A stretch of 64,000 nt of DNA from Anodontia alba (GCA_964016985.1 OZ024828.1:80584033-80648032), one strand, 5' to 3'; positions 22,690 through 33,817 are shown, counted from the stretch's first letter. Program-made: numbers and translations. The notes: generated by a model from the sequence alone, not told the origin.

Positions 22690-23470
22690 AACCCTTTAAC
22701 CGCTGAGTTTCCTGAAATGGATTTTCATCTTTGAATCTGGACATGTCCACGGATGGAATTGGGGTTTCAGTCTTAACTCAAAAACAGGATGGCGAACAGT
22801 GTAAATCCTTATGAGACGGCTCATAATTCTGTTTTGATTTTTTAAATGATCTCTATTTGGAACAACGGTTCTGACAAGATTAAAGACAGAAGCGTCCATT
22901 TCAGAAACCCAGAGATGGAAGAGAGAAATTTTCTAATTTTTACTGGATTATAGCTTCAACACAGTACGATCATGTAGGGTTTTTGATATCGTATTATCGC
23001 CCGGCTTACATGTAGCCCAAGCGTTCGTGCAATCTCCCGCTGTAGGGGAAATTAAACTTATGATATTTCGATATTTTATTGCACAGAGTTTGTTTATGTT
23101 GAGGTTTTACGGCCCAGTCAACCCAATAGGGTCATGTCGAGCGCGGTCAGTTTACCTAACCACTCGTTTACTGGGCAGGCTTAGTCCTCCAAGCGGTTAA
23201 CCAGTATTGTGCACATTCTTTCGCCAGAAACTGACAACTGCCCTTCTTGAATCAGCGGAAGGGAGAGAATGACCGTAGAAAATATTTCATGATCAATTTC
23301 CACGAAAGAATGTTGCCGACCTCGGCGGGGGTCGAATCCGCGACCTCCTGGTCTCCAGTCGGACGCGCATCCAACTGCGCCACCGAGGCCGGCTATTGCA
23401 CAGAGTCTTTCACTGTCAGGCTTTCATTATAATGTGATGTAAATACTGTTAAAAGAGAACAAATCATCAC
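22690..23470. repeat. Dispersed 400 bp repeat split by a SINE
   Basis: The inverted counterpart of 12560-12950. It runs from about 22690 to 23099, is interrupted by the SINE at 23100-23393, and resumes at 23407. Confidence 0.6.
23100..23393 (-). mobile_element. tRNA-derived SINE (V-SINE-like) with 13 bp target duplication
   Basis: A 294 bp SINE on the minus strand. Its 5' head (23326-23393, read on minus) is tRNA-like: box A TGGCGCAGTTGG and box B GGATTCGACCC, which are the RNA polymerase III internal promoter. The body carries GGGAGAGAATGACCG and CTTAGTCC blocks; the 3' end is ACGGCCCAGT followed by an A/T tail. Both flanks are TATTGCACAGAGT (23087-23099 and 23394-23406), a perfect 13 bp duplication from LINE-driven insertion. 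The plan resembles the molluscan V-SINE family RUDI; I cannot align it here. Confidence 0.85.
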
Positions 23471-23813
23471 AATAATTGTTTGTAACAAACCTATGAAACA
23501 CGTACAATGTTACCATTTATTTAAATCATGTATAACTATATATAACTAGCAGAAGTCTTGGAAATCCCATGGTGTAGTATTACATTTACAAATGGTAAAA
23601 CAAACCTCAAAAAGGCCTATCAGAACCTCAGTTTTGGATCTTGATCTATGCTGTTTGCACAGGTATCTGCTTTGGTGTGTCGGGCTGAAAGGGTTACTAC
23701 TTCTAATATGACGAACAGGTGCGAGTTGAGGCGAGCTGTTATGTCCGACGACACGTAATGTGATCAAATGTAAAGTAAAATCTATACTGCACGGAAAAAT
23801 GCATATAATTGTA

Positions 23814-24210
23814 GTTTAATTTTACCATTAAGACCACTCGAATTTAGGACTACTCCGCTATTAAGAGCAGCTTTTGCCAGCCTTTTTTTTTTCTTATTAT
23901 GCCATATTCAATATGAAGACCGTGTCACAAATAAGACCACTTTAACCCATTGATGCCGTGTGGATTCCTCTACCATACCTCTTTGGACCGATATATTTCC
24001 AGTAAAAGGGGTGTCTGATTAGTTTTTATTATTTCCTTGTTGTACAGAGATTCCTGTACTAAATGCAAACAGTGTAGACCCTGATCAGGCGCCGCGTTCT
24101 GCGGCGTCTGATCTGGGTCTACACTATTTGCCAACGTCCCATTTATAAGACGCTAGGCACAAATAGGTTAAGGAAGTACCAAAGATGGCCTTAATAGTAG
24201 TATCTCACTG
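23814..24210. mobile_element. pogo/Tc1-like MITE (TA-flanked) interrupted by a TTAA element
   Basis: TA flanks at 23812-23813 and 24211-24212. The ends carry ATTAAGACCACTCG and TTAATAGTAGTATCTCACTG, an inverted pair. The element is cut at TTAA by the MITE at 23946-24167. A related copy lies at 41901-42080. Confidence 0.65.
23946..24167. mobile_element. TTAA-flanked MITE (piggyBac-like), nested
   Basis: TTAA at 23942-23945 and 24168-24171. Starts CCCATTGATGCC and ends with the complement-like GCACAAATAGG. It contains a well-kept hairpin (about 24064-24132) with GATCAGGCGCCGCGTTCTGC. It sits inside the TA-flanked MITE at 23814-24210 and is therefore younger than it. Confidence 0.8.
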
Positions 24211-24379
24211 TACATTGAAAATGTTTTCTAAATATAATTCAAATGCGTCACACATGAATTTAATATAATAATCTCAGTTACTTTATATCGGTATGAATGA
24301 TTAAAACGGTGTGATAAAATCCGAGAAGCAAATGCAGATACCTTTCTATATCGGCACGCTTACATGATTGCATGCTTAC

Positions 24380-24655
24380 TAAGATGCCTTCGAATGTTCC
24401 ATGTTCCATTGCATGGCGTTGCTTTTGATGACGTCTTGGGTCAAAGATCTGACACCAAAATTGATCACGCATTTGTGCAGACTCTGAATTTTAAGTAATA
24501 AAAATGCCAATTTTGATACTGCAAACATCAAAGAATAAGTTAAACTATTAATAGTTCCAGTGACTCCTGCTTCAATAATGGCCCTTTGTCGATTTATTTT
24601 GTTTCTTGGCGAGGTTTCAAACAACTGATGGATATTCATACCGTCTGAGAACAAT
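24380..24655 (-). other. Possible exon fragments of an unrecognised gene
   Basis: On the minus strand, 24380-24483 is open in the frame SAQMRDQFWCQIFDP, preceded by an acceptor-like TTACTTAAAATTCAG and followed by GTAAGC. Upstream, 24545-24655 is open as GMNIHQLFETSPRNKIN after TTGTTCTCAG. Composition looks protein-like, but the gap between them (about 60 bp) is short for an intron. I recognise no family. It may be a degraded exon or chance. Confidence 0.22.
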
Positions 24656-24827
24656 TACAATCACAGTAATTCACAAGAAACGTCCACTCGGAGACAGAAT
24701 ATGTCTAGATAACTGATCAATGAATCAATGAGAAATACAACAAATTTCTGGTTAAACAGTATTTTACTTCTTTCTATATATTAATAGTAATATCAGCAGT
24801 AAGAACATACGGTTGAGTTGTATACAT

Positions 24828-25111
24828 CATCACAAAAACATGCCTACATAATTTTAAACCCCTTAAACCCCGCTTTTATATAGTAAAACGGGGGTTTACA
24901 GGAGTATACATTATTTTTCTTATTTTGCTCAAAAACATACATTGTAGGTACTCGTGAGAACCGCCTTGCCGAGGCGGTTCTAACTGGTACCAACGATTTA
25001 TGTTTTGAGCAGAAATGTTAAAAATATCAAGGATTTTTACCTGAAAGTTTTCAGTTTTTGGAGGTGAAATTTTCTGTATACATGTATTCTAATAGGCGTG
25101 TTTTCGTAATG
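24828..25111. mobile_element. Foldback MITE, family A
   Basis: Full-length with some decay (central arm ACTCGTGAGAACCGCCTTG). Ends GGCGTGTTTTCGTAATG. Confidence 0.82.
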
Positions 25112-25323
25112 TGTCATACAATGACAGAAAAAGGATCTGAACGAACGCTTTGAGCTTACCGACCCATTCCACATTGGCAGATATAAAGTACACACAATAT
25201 TCTCAACATGGCAAATATCCAGTGACGAATCCAGGATTCTTTAATATGGAGTTCAAAATTTCTGAGGGATTCAATTTGATCAAACTACCATACTTACCTT
25301 ATGTGTTTGACAAACAGATCGAA

Positions 25324-25387
25324 GCAAACTGTGTAGTCTCAGATCAGACGCCGCAGAATGCGTCATCAGGGTCTACACATTGTTTGC
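25324..25387. repeat. TGATCAG hairpin core
   Basis: GCAAACTGTGTAG to CATTGTTTGC with GATCAGACGCCGCAGAATGC at the centre. It is the hairpin of the TTAA-type MITEs without recognisable outer ends. Confidence 0.6.
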
Positions 25388-25565
25388 CACTCATCCAGCA
25401 ATTTTAGATTCATTCTCAGGTAGTAATTTGGCCTTGTGAATTTTATTAGGACATGGTAAGAGTTAGTTGAGCGACTATTCTGGATAATTACAGTAAATGT
25501 ATCTAAAATTTATCGACGACCCCGCCCACCCCACCCCCCCCCCCCCAACTTCATTCCCCCCCTCC

Positions 25566-25568
<3 letters not shown>

Positions 25569-25621
<53 letters not shown>
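25569..25621. repeat. (CA)n microsatellite
   Basis: About 26 CA units next to a C-rich stretch (25521-25568). The open frames across it on both strands are artefacts of the dinucleotide repeat. Confidence 0.9.
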
Positions 25622-25624
<3 letters not shown>

Positions 25625-25954
25625 CTCCCCCACCCCCTCTCTCCATCCGCTGGATCCGCTTCTGAACATAAACATATTATCTAAATATGCAGAATACCAA
25701 CACCAACAGACATCACGTGTTTTATGGAGAAAAAAGATGGGATACATGGGTGATATAAAATAAATCAAATGTAATAAGAAAGTCAGATCCTTCACATGTC
25801 GGAGTCAACCTATCCATGACATAAATGTTAAGTACATCATTCTTGATAAAGTATTAAAAATTATCGTCAACGCCCGTGGGCGTGACAATCTTAGGGTTTG
25901 TCATTGCTCCGGATAAAAGGTATGCTATTTTCCATTGACTGCTTAACACATTAT

Positions 25955-26035
25955 TGTAAGCAAGTATTAGCTTTCACAAAAAGCTTGGTCTACGCTAAGC
26001 GTAGACCAAGCTTCTTGTGAAAGCTAATACTTGGT
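25955..26035. mobile_element. Short perfect-arm palindrome (MITE-like)
   Basis: Arms AAGTATTAGCTTTCACAA and TTGTGAAAGCTAATACTT enclose GCTTGGTCTACGC and its complement. A related half-copy lies at 20440-20470. Confidence 0.55.
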
Positions 26036-26096
26036 TATAGTTACTTATGAACTTGGTCGGTACATATCTTTCACTTTTGAGCCGGGGCACAGTATT

Positions 26097-26290
26097 CCTA
26101 CAAGATTTTATTTGAGCTCGGAGAAGACGCAGATCAGCCTGTACATTTGTGCAGTCTGATCAGAGTCTTCGCATGGTACTCTGTGGGTAACCAAGGTTCC
26201 AAAGCGTCTTCAGGCGGACAGCGAAGACACTGATCAGCCTGCGCGAATGCGTATATTGATCTATGGCTTCGCTTGCGTACAGACAATCTT
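26097..26290. repeat. Long foldback repeat family B fragment
   Basis: Contains AGACGCAGATCAGCCTG, GCAGTCTGATCAGAGTCTTC and CAGCGAAGACACTGATC, the hallmarks of the family seen best at 41440-41832. Confidence 0.55.
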
Positions 26291-26474
26291 GTAGGAAATG
26301 CTGTTCCTGAGCATTATTGGTGTATCTTGTAAAAATGACATTAAAACGAATAAACCCTGAGAACAATGAATAAAAAATGAATACAGATGAAGTGTCGCAG
26401 TTTCGTATGCCAGTAAGATCTCATCAGTGACTCATATGAATTACCAAAATTGCAAGAATACCTTGAGTGCTCAC

Positions 26475-27070
26475 AAAGGACCAAAACAGAACAGAACAGA
26501 ACAGAAGATTTGTTTATTGTCGAATATGACAACATGTAACATAAGCCCAGTAGGGCTTTTATTTCGACAAACAAATGTATGAGAAACAAGAATCACAGGC
26601 ATGCAACATATAAAGCATAAAAACATATATAAATATCACAGAAATCATGCAAATAAAATGTGAGAATGCAAAGGTAAAAATTTCAGGCAAACAAGGAAAA
26701 GACAACACATCAAATATATACAAGTTCAGCTATAAGAAACTAAACAAACCAAAACATAAATTACACAAAACAAGTGAAGTAGTGTGAGACGTTTCAATGC
26801 CGTCAGACGACATTAACACAAGCTGCAGTGAAGATAAATAAATGCTAAAAGGAATAATCCTTTAGAGCAATGAAGAAACACAAAAAATGGAAAATAGCTG
26901 AAATGTTGAAGTTTTCTACGCCAGACCAGCTAGTTTCGAGCAATTAGGCATCGCCAGTAATCCTCATATAAGGCCAGGCATAAAAAATACTTTGTTTGCA
27001 GTTGCCGACCATGAATTTTTATTAGGGTAGGTAGGTCGGCCTATTTTTTTTTTTTTTTTTTTTTTTTTTT
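26475..27070. repeat. (CAGAA)n-headed A-rich repeat, possible LINE 3' end
   Basis: Short (CAGAA)n at about 26487-26505 followed by TTTGTTTATTGTCGA, then 400 bp of A-rich sequence and poly-T at 27042-27070. Short tandem tails of this kind are typical of LINE 3' ends. No reverse transcriptase is visible, so the call is tentative. Confidence 0.35.
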
Positions 27071-27218
27071 CTGCAAAATGTGAAAATAGCCCAAATACTA
27101 CAATATTCTACATAAAAAATTGCACACTGTTACAGTAGTTACCCATACTACTGAGATGACAACATCGTAAAAATCTATTTTCCCACAAATGGTGTACCCA
27201 AACTGTGCAGGTGGAAAG

Positions 27219-27284
27219 GCATACAGTGTAGACCCAGATCAGACTTCTCTTTGAAGCAGTCTGATCTGGGTCTGCACTTTTTGC
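27219..27284. repeat. TGATCAG hairpin core, short form
   Basis: Arms ACCCAGATCAGACTTC and its complement-like GCAGTCTGATCTGGGT. No TTAA ends seen. Confidence 0.55.
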
Positions 27285-27618
27285 TGAGGTCTGTTTGTCT
27301 TACTATTCAGGGTGATCATAGTAATCTGCCATTTAGAAAACAAAATATGCCCTCCAAGTGGTCAAAAATATTTTGGGTAGGGAGGATTTTGGTGAGTAGG
27401 CAGGCAATCGCAAACAAACAAAATTTTATTGCTGGCCAAAGATTTTGAAATTTCCGGAACTAGGTCAATGATCACAATAGACTAGAAAATATAGGCTTCA
27501 CTATGAAGAGGTACGAAGAGACATTTAACGGCGGCAGCGCTTGTCACTAATACCAGTTGTAGTGAAGCTATATACATTTAACCCAATTGCAGACTGAATA
27601 AACTCCCCACGCTATATA

Positions 27619-27953
27619 CAGTCGAACCTCGTTATCTCGAACTCGCTTATTTCGAATCACCGCTTATCTCGAAGTGAAAATCTGGTCCCTGTTTTAACAT
27701 GAAACTATGACAACAGGTAACAAAATAATGTGCAAAAGAGGAGAAATTGCTCCTAAGGAGCAATTTCTCCTCTTTTCCACATTATTTTATATATATATTT
27801 CCAACTTCAGGAGTCAAATTACATATTAATTTGTTAAATGTGGTTGTTCAATTTACTGTTTTCCTCACTCTCTCAACTCTGATATGTCGAGGTACGGATA
27901 TCTCGAAGTATTTCAGTGAGTGCCTTGGAATTCGAGATAACGAGAGTCGATTG
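27619..27953. mobile_element. pogo/Tigger-like MITE with TA duplication
   Basis: 335 bp. Starts CAGTCGAACCTCGTTATCTC and ends with the inverted partner TTCGAGATAACGAGAGTCG, then ATTG. TA flanks both sides (27617-27618, 27954-27955). The ends carry tandem TCTCGAA-like motifs, as in pogo/Tigger elements of the Tc1/mariner superfamily. The centre is a palindrome of GAGGAGAAATTGCTCC. There is no transposase. Confidence 0.85.
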
Positions 27954-28009
27954 TATTGGAAAATTCTAAATTCGATTTCAAGTATGTCAGGCTATATGAT
28001 TTAGATAAT

Positions 28010-28143
28010 CTTAGAGAAAAATGGTTAAACTATTTATAAACAGTGGAGACCCTGATCAGACGCCGCGTTCTGCGGCGGTTGATCTGGTTCTGTACTGTTT
28101 GCCAATTACCCTTTTGGGGGGCCTTCAGACCACATTGGGTTAA
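28010..28143. mobile_element. TTAA-type MITE, partial
   Basis: The hairpin core (28037-28103) has GATCAGACGCCGCGTTCTGC. The right end is CCACATTGGG followed by TTAA at 28138-28142. The left end is degraded. Confidence 0.55.
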
Positions 28144-28225
28144 AATGGGGTACTAGATCTATTTAAGGAAACGCAGAGTGAATATTTTGTGAATTTAAAC
28201 AAAAGGCTTTACCAATCAATGATAC

Positions 28226-28509
28226 GTTGAACCCTCATTACAATGACAACATTTATTGTTGCCATCAAAATGAAAGAACCCTCATTTCAACGACAAAATT
28301 GTTCCCAAAAATGTTGCCTTAAAAATGAATGAACCGATGAGGCGATACTAACAAATATCCAAAACATGTTTCTTGAAGTATTAAATACAAAGCTCTTGCA
28401 TAATTTCTGATTAACTGTCACCTCTTAGCGAAGCTTTCGCACCTGTCAAATTATCATTATAACCAACTTTGTCGTTGCATCGGATGTTGGTATAAAGAGG
28501 GTTGACTGT
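28226..28509. mobile_element. TA-flanked MITE, second pogo-like family
   Basis: Begins GTTGAACCCTCATTACAATG and ends with the inverted pair TTGGTATAAAGAGGGTTGACTG followed by TA. The interior has a repeat of AACCCTCATT(T/A)CAA. Confidence 0.55.
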
Positions 28510-28578
28510 ATTTTGGGAACTGATAATTAAAACCGGGCTAAGTGTTTGGAAGATTTAGCCTTTCAATCATCTAACATG

Positions 28579-28843
28579 CATTACGAAAACATAACTATTT
28601 AAATATATATAGAAAATTTCACCTCCAAAAACTGAAAATTTGCAGATAAAAAACTCTGATATTTTTCATATTTCTGCTCAAAACATAAATTGTTGGTATT
28701 CGTTAGAATCGCCTTGGCGATGAGTTCCTAACGAGTACCAATAATCTATGTTTTTGAGCAGAAATAAGAAAAATAATGTATGTATAACTGTAAAAAAGTG
28801 GGGTTTAAGGGGGTCAAAATTATATAGGCATATTTTCGTGATG
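28579..28843. mobile_element. Foldback MITE, family A
   Basis: Full-length but decayed. CATTACGAAAACATAAC start; central palindrome has a mismatched tip; ends ATATTTTCGTGATG. Confidence 0.78.
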
Positions 28844-28907
28844 GCTCCATTTTGCCCGAGATGGAGGCCACCATATCTATTCTTCAGTCGTATGCCCAAA
28901 CTTTAAG

Positions 28908-29082
28908 AAACCTTACACCGAAAGGGTATACACTAATTAGGGAATCATCGTTCCTAAGTCAGGCCATGCGACAGCTTATGTCGAACGTTGTGTTCATGTG
29001 ATTTTACATAAGTTGGGCCGATTTGCCTTACGTATTGGTGAGAAACACTCAGTTTGGTGTATACCCTTTCGGTGTAAGGTTT
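28908..29082. repeat. Inverted repeat, 26 bp arms
   Basis: AACCTTACACCGAAAGGGTA at about 28909 is matched by its reverse complement ending near 29082, with about 120 bp between. It is probably a small MITE. Next to it, 29128-29208 holds a direct duplication of about 50 bp (TTTATACTTTTTGCACGTTG). Confidence 0.5.
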
Positions 29083-29435
29083 ATGTGCATTGCATACATT
29101 GCGTATACGGGCACAGTGGTGCTGATAGTAAAGATAAGGTTTATACTTTTTGCACGTTGTGTTGATAGTAAAGAGAAGCTTTATACTTTTTGCACGTTGT
29201 GTTTACGCGTATTGTTTACATTTCACATATATCTAAACACGATCAGTTATAAAGTCGCAACGGGCTAGATTACATGGGCCCGAAAAGGGCATAATCTGTT
29301 TTGCAACTTATGCAACTTTTATTGTAAGTTTTACATTTTTATGTCATTTTGTTTTAAATAGAAAACCTCTGAAGAAGGCGAAAGCCGAAAGGCCTCAGGT
29401 AAACACATCATTTGCACTGTTAATGAATAACTCTC

Positions 29436-29610
<175 letters not shown>

Positions 29611-29614
29611 ATAT

Positions 29615-29945
29615 ATATAAGGTCTATTATCGTATGACATATTTGTGCCCAAACACAAATTTAACGCATATATGCAGAGTGGACTCTTCTACCTCAGCTC
29701 TTTGGACAGGTCCATTTTCAATATAAGGGGTGTCTGGATAGTTTTATTAATTACCATGTTTAATATAATTTCTGTATCTAATGCAAACAGTGAAGACCCT
29801 GATCAGACGCCGCATTCTGTGTCGTCTGATCTGGGTCTACATTGTTTGCCAATGTCCCTTTTATGGGACGCTAGGCTTAAATGGGTTAAGACTAGTGAAA
29901 TGTCGAAATACTTCCAACAAAATTTCGTTAATCTCATTCGCGCAG
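29615..29945 (-). pseudogene. Truncated copy of the TLR TIR exon, split by a MITE
   Basis: Two minus-strand segments match the intact TIR exon at 30672-31040. 29887-29945 encodes an EVFRHFT-like stretch matching QVFRHFT. 29615-29660 matches the last codons, WAQIC...IIDL, without the stop. Between them lies a TTAA-flanked MITE (29665-29885). About 30 bases of exon next to the right TTAA are missing. The copy begins at the edge of a foldback repeat (29936-30080), so only the last third of the exon is represented. It looks like a partial duplication of the TLR 3' end, now broken. Confidence 0.7.
29665..29885. mobile_element. TTAA-flanked MITE (piggyBac-like) inside the TIR pseudo-exon
   Basis: TTAA at 29661-29664 and 29886-29889. 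The intact exon has GTTAACTTTG at the equivalent position, so the empty target site is known from the paralogue. The hairpin core has GATCAGACGCCGCATTCTG. Confidence 0.82.
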
Positions 29946-30080
29946 TCTGACCAGAATCTTCACTAGATGTATGTTGGATAGCCAAGGATGCAAAGTTTCT
30001 TCTTGCGGACAACGAAGACTCTGACCGGACTTCGAGGATGTTCAGGCTGGTTTTAATCTTCGTTGGGCGCAATTGTCAGA
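29936..30080. repeat. Long foldback repeat family B fragment
   Basis: Contains GCGCAGTCTGACCAGAATC, TTGGATAGCCAAGGATGCAAAG and TCTTCGTTGGGCGCA, all seen in the better copies at 39850-40037 and 52150-53030. Confidence 0.55.
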
Positions 30081-30184
30081 AGGCACAATTTGCTAACGAT
30101 GCGGCTGGTATGACAATCAGGACAAGGCAATCTGAATATTTATCATACATTTAATAGAAAATATGTTCATTTTGCATATGTGAT

Positions 30185-30665
30185 ACTAACATGGCTTTCA
30201 AGCACATATCATTCTTGTGGAGCGCAAAAGGTGTGATAATGGGTCACGTTGGTGATACGGCTTCTTTGCCCGGGCAGAAAACCCATATCACCAAGTCACG
30301 TTGGTGTTACGGCTTTTTTAGCACGGGCAAACTACATTCGGAGCACTCGGCGGTCTTCCCTTTGACTGTTATGTTATATTCTGTTATCCGTGTGACTAGT
30401 CATCAGCCGCCATCTTGTAACATCGAAACGGTGTCGTAGGGACGAGAGGAGACGTCGCCACAATTTCACCGCATACGATATCATATAGTCAAACTTGTCA
30501 GAAAGAAAAATGTATGATAAATAGATTATGAGATGGCAATTTTCACATCATACCCCATATTAACCCTTGATCCATATCAGCCCGAAGGCCGAAGGCAGGC
30601 CCGAGGGCTGATATAGGTGTCTCGGGTTGATATGGAGTACGACGTAAAAATCGCCTTGTAATAAT
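30185..30665. repeat. Palindromic and duplicated sequence 3' of the TLR gene
   Basis: 30236-30345 has two copies of TCACGTTGGTGATACGGC or a variant. 30577-30640 is a palindrome with ATATCAGCCCGA arms. I see no AATAAA for the TLR gene here, so its 3' end is not defined. Confidence 0.4.
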
Positions 30666-30671
30666 CTCTAT

Positions 30672-31040
30672 TTACATTAGATCTATTATCGATTCACATA
30701 TTTGTGCCCAGTCTGGCTGAATTTTATAATATCCGTCTTCAAACGCAAAGTTAACACGCGTGAAATGTCGAAATACTTGCAACATAGTCTCGTTCATCTC
30801 ATGCTCGTCAACCATCTCTTTAAACATTGGAATGATATTTTTTCTCGTCAGGTAAGCCTGTTCTATTTCATATCGACAGAATTCACTTCTACAGTAGTTT
30901 TTCGAGATCACAGCTACGAATACCGATGTCTCCCGAAGGCACCGGAATATTTCTGATAGGATGGTGCGGCCTGGTATGAAATCTTTATCAGCAAAACATA
31001 TAAGATCTCTGTCGACTCCGCTGAAGTCCTGCAGATGACG
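30672..31040 (-). CDS. Toll-like receptor, 3' exon (rest of TIR domain)
   Basis: Encodes 122 residues and a stop in phase 0. The exon begins at 31040 after the acceptor TATATGTTTTCAG. The frame is open further upstream, but that part is intron. TIR motifs: box 2 region CFADKDFIPGR (residues about 15-25), the BB loop with its conserved proline (P23), then FVAVISKNYCRSEFCRYEIE, and a C-terminal helix ending at IIDLM. In TLRs this domain lies in the cytosol and recruits MyD88-type adaptors. The first strand (YPVFLSYSSDD) is in the other exon, 6.9 kb away. Joining the two gives a complete TIR order, and the DPLQ to RHLQDFSG junction is the expected place in helix A. No FW box 3 is obvious. A broken partial copy lies at 29615-29945. 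Confidence 0.88.
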   Translation of the reverse strand, partial: RHLQDFSGVDRDLICFADKDFIPGRTILSEIFRCLRETSVFVAVISKNYCRSEFCRYEIEQAYLTRKNIIPMFKEMVDEHEMNETMLQVFRHFTRVNFAFEDGYYKIQPDWAQICESIIDLM

Positions 31041-32425
31041 CTGAAAACATATAAGATGTTTCTGTAAAGCACCAAGAAGATGATCATTAGTTAATTCTTT
31101 CCAACCTGAGTATATGAAATGGACGGTTCCATTACTGAATTTGGACTTGTCCATTTTTGCAAATAGGGGCGTTAGTAAAAATAATGATAATAATAAAATG
31201 GCAAACAATGTATTTGCATTCGTATCAGTTTGGTCTGCAGGGCTGAACGGGTTAAGAGCAATTGAGACACCAAATATTTTGCTGCCCTTTTACAAGAGAG
31301 ACAACTGTTTTGGTTGTTCGTTTGTTTGTTTAAACTAGACATCGGACTCTTTCTGGAAGAAGATGAACAGTCGAACTTCAAAGGCTCCAATATCTTTGGG
31401 ACCATGTATATTTGTTCGAGACACGGGTAGTTCGAGCCACTAATAGTTAATCATAGCACAAGGTCAAGAGGCAAATGGATATAATTTAGAGATACCTTTT
31501 CGATCTTCTGTATAATAATGGTATGTTGAGTGTATTCATTAGAATCGCCTCGATGAGGCAACAGTAGTGAGTACACACAGCATACATGTTCACGATCGTC
31601 ATGTCAAAATCCGGAAAAAATCTCTAAAATATCCCTAAATGTATATATATATTTTTTAGCTATCGTGAGATTTCCCGGGAAAAAAATTCGAATTAGCCAC
31701 GATAAACAAATCATCAGTGTTCGAGTCGCTGTAATTGGACTAATCCAAAATGAAAGAATTTGCTCCTCATGTAGCAAATTTAGAGTATATATGTATCAAT
31801 AAGGAAAGCAAATTTATTTCGTCAGAGTTTTCTTCCATTCCATGTAAGGGGACTAGATACACTTGGTAGGATTCGCCCCTTCGCCCCCCCCCCCCCCCCA
31901 CCCCGCTCCCTTTTTTTTTTTTTTACAATGAGGACAACTTTTGCAATTTCCTGGGTGCCTTGCTGCACGTCGTCTGATGGGTCTACTCTAAATCGAAAAA
32001 TATTTCTTTGCTGAGGTAGTAGACCACTTTTCAGAAGGAATGCAAAAACATTTTGGCAGAGTTGCTTCCCCTGAAAGTGTATCAATTCACCCGAAAACGC
32101 TTTTTACTAAACAAAGCATTATGACGTGCGAAGACATCGCTGAACAAGGATTTAAAAACAATACATCAGAGTTTCAATGACTCGAACACCGACTACTCGT
32201 GTACCGTGGCTGTTTTGAACTCGTCCCTAGGAGATTTGAAAATGTTTAGGGATAGTTAAGTAGTAAAAAATTCTTCTTTTTTTTTTTTTTCATGAAAATG
32301 CATGTGATATATATATATACTCAATGGAATCGCCTCTGATATTTCAGGAAACTGTTCTTATTCATAATGAAAATGTATGTTGTGTGTACTCATTAGAATT
32401 GCTTCATCGAGGCGACTACTTTTAT

Positions 32426-32635
32426 CTTGTAAAACCTCCTACTATATCCAACAAAAATTTACCTTCTGTTATCTTTTTTGTAAAACCTCCATCTATATCC
32501 AACAATTTAACTACTGTTGTCTTGTAAAACCTCCTATTTATCCAATATTTTACCTGATGTTATCTTGTTGTAAAACCTACATCTATATCCAACGTTTTAT
32601 CTAATGTAATCTTATAAAACCTACTATAAATAAAA
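32426..32635 (+). repeat. Minisatellite, unit about 52 bp, 4 copies
   Basis: The unit starts TTGTAAAACCTCC and continues with TATATCCAACA, ACCTTCTGTTATCTT or variants. It lies in the TLR intron. Confidence 0.7.
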
Positions 32636-33065
32636 TTTGAATTTGTATTTAATTATATTATGCAAGTACAAGCGAAGTACAAACTAGTATACGAGGGTTT
32701 TAAAAAGCTGGACTAGTTAAATGTCTGTTTCTAAGTGTTGGAAATAAAACCGACTGATAATCGATTTATAGTTGACGTAGAGAAAATATAATAATAAAAT
32801 ATTGTTAATTGTGCCCTCTTTCCAGGTACTTATTAATAGCGCCAAATCGATAAGAGTGGTATCCACATATTTTCTCCATGAAATGCTGTTCGTATTCAAG
32901 CCTCGCCGAGGCACTTCTAATGAGCACACACAGCATATGTTTTCATTGGGAAATAAGAAAAAAATATCAGTAATTTTCGGTTGAAAAAAACAAAAAAAAA
33001 ACAATGTCTTATTTCAGGTTTTTTAAAAGTGACCGAAGCGATCATCGGTGGCAACACTAGTGCAC

Positions 33066-33066
<1 letters not shown>

Positions 33067-33098
<32 letters not shown>

Positions 33099-33106
33099 GT
33101 AATAAA

Positions 33107-33172
<66 letters not shown>
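33067..33172. repeat. (AAT)n followed by (ATT)n
   Basis: About 24 AAT units (imperfect) then about 12 ATT units, giving a self-complementary block. It is followed by TATCTTTATTAAATAGG, a common LINE-tail context. Confidence 0.9.
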
Positions 33173-33174
<2 letters not shown>

Positions 33175-33817
33175 CTTTATTAAATAGGACTACATATTTA
33201 GTATAAAAATATTATCTACCATATGGTCCTCCGTAAAACATATAAAACACAAGGCATTATATACATAATATGCACAAACGTAAAACATTTCACAGAGGTC
33301 TAGGAATATTAAGATTAAAACTACGGAGTTTCCGCGACATATAATATAAGATATTAGTAAAAACGTTTGACATGTAAGATGTCTGAGCTGATGAAACTGT
33401 TCAAATGCTTATAATTCTAAAATGATGTATTGGGTTTTAAGAAAATCTTCAATTCTGTAATTTGAAATCCTGATCTCGCTAAAACTAATATCAGTAAAAT
33501 TGAAGTAAGGGTTTAAAAGCGTCTAGGTGACATAAGATCGCAACCACTGAGATGACAGAGAATGGTTGGAAAACATTGGAATCGTTTGTCAGCTAACTTT
33601 CTAACCTGGAGAAGCCCTTGCACTATTTTTTTTCTGACACCTGTCTTCAGCTTATCAAAGTATTATACAGACCGGAAGTACTTACTCATACTGGTATTTT
33701 TATATTTTCGTCCTAGATAAAGTTATTTGGTTTCTTAGTCGAATGAAACATGATATAAAAATATCTCTTACACAAATATGATATGATGTAAAGATGCAAC
33801 TTATTCGTTTATATATG

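Noticed and set aside
23326..23393. A tRNA gene
   Set aside because: Box A and box B are present, but the sequence is the head of a 294 bp SINE with target duplications, and the cloverleaf is not complete.
25475..25795. Frames of about 90-106 codons across (CA)n
   Set aside because: The same microsatellite artefact, with Pro-rich flanks from the C-rich tract.
31041..31208. N-terminal part of the TIR frame, including a hydrophobic start
   Set aside because: It lies upstream of a good acceptor and out of the TIR domain. The signal-like start is coincidental intron sequence.
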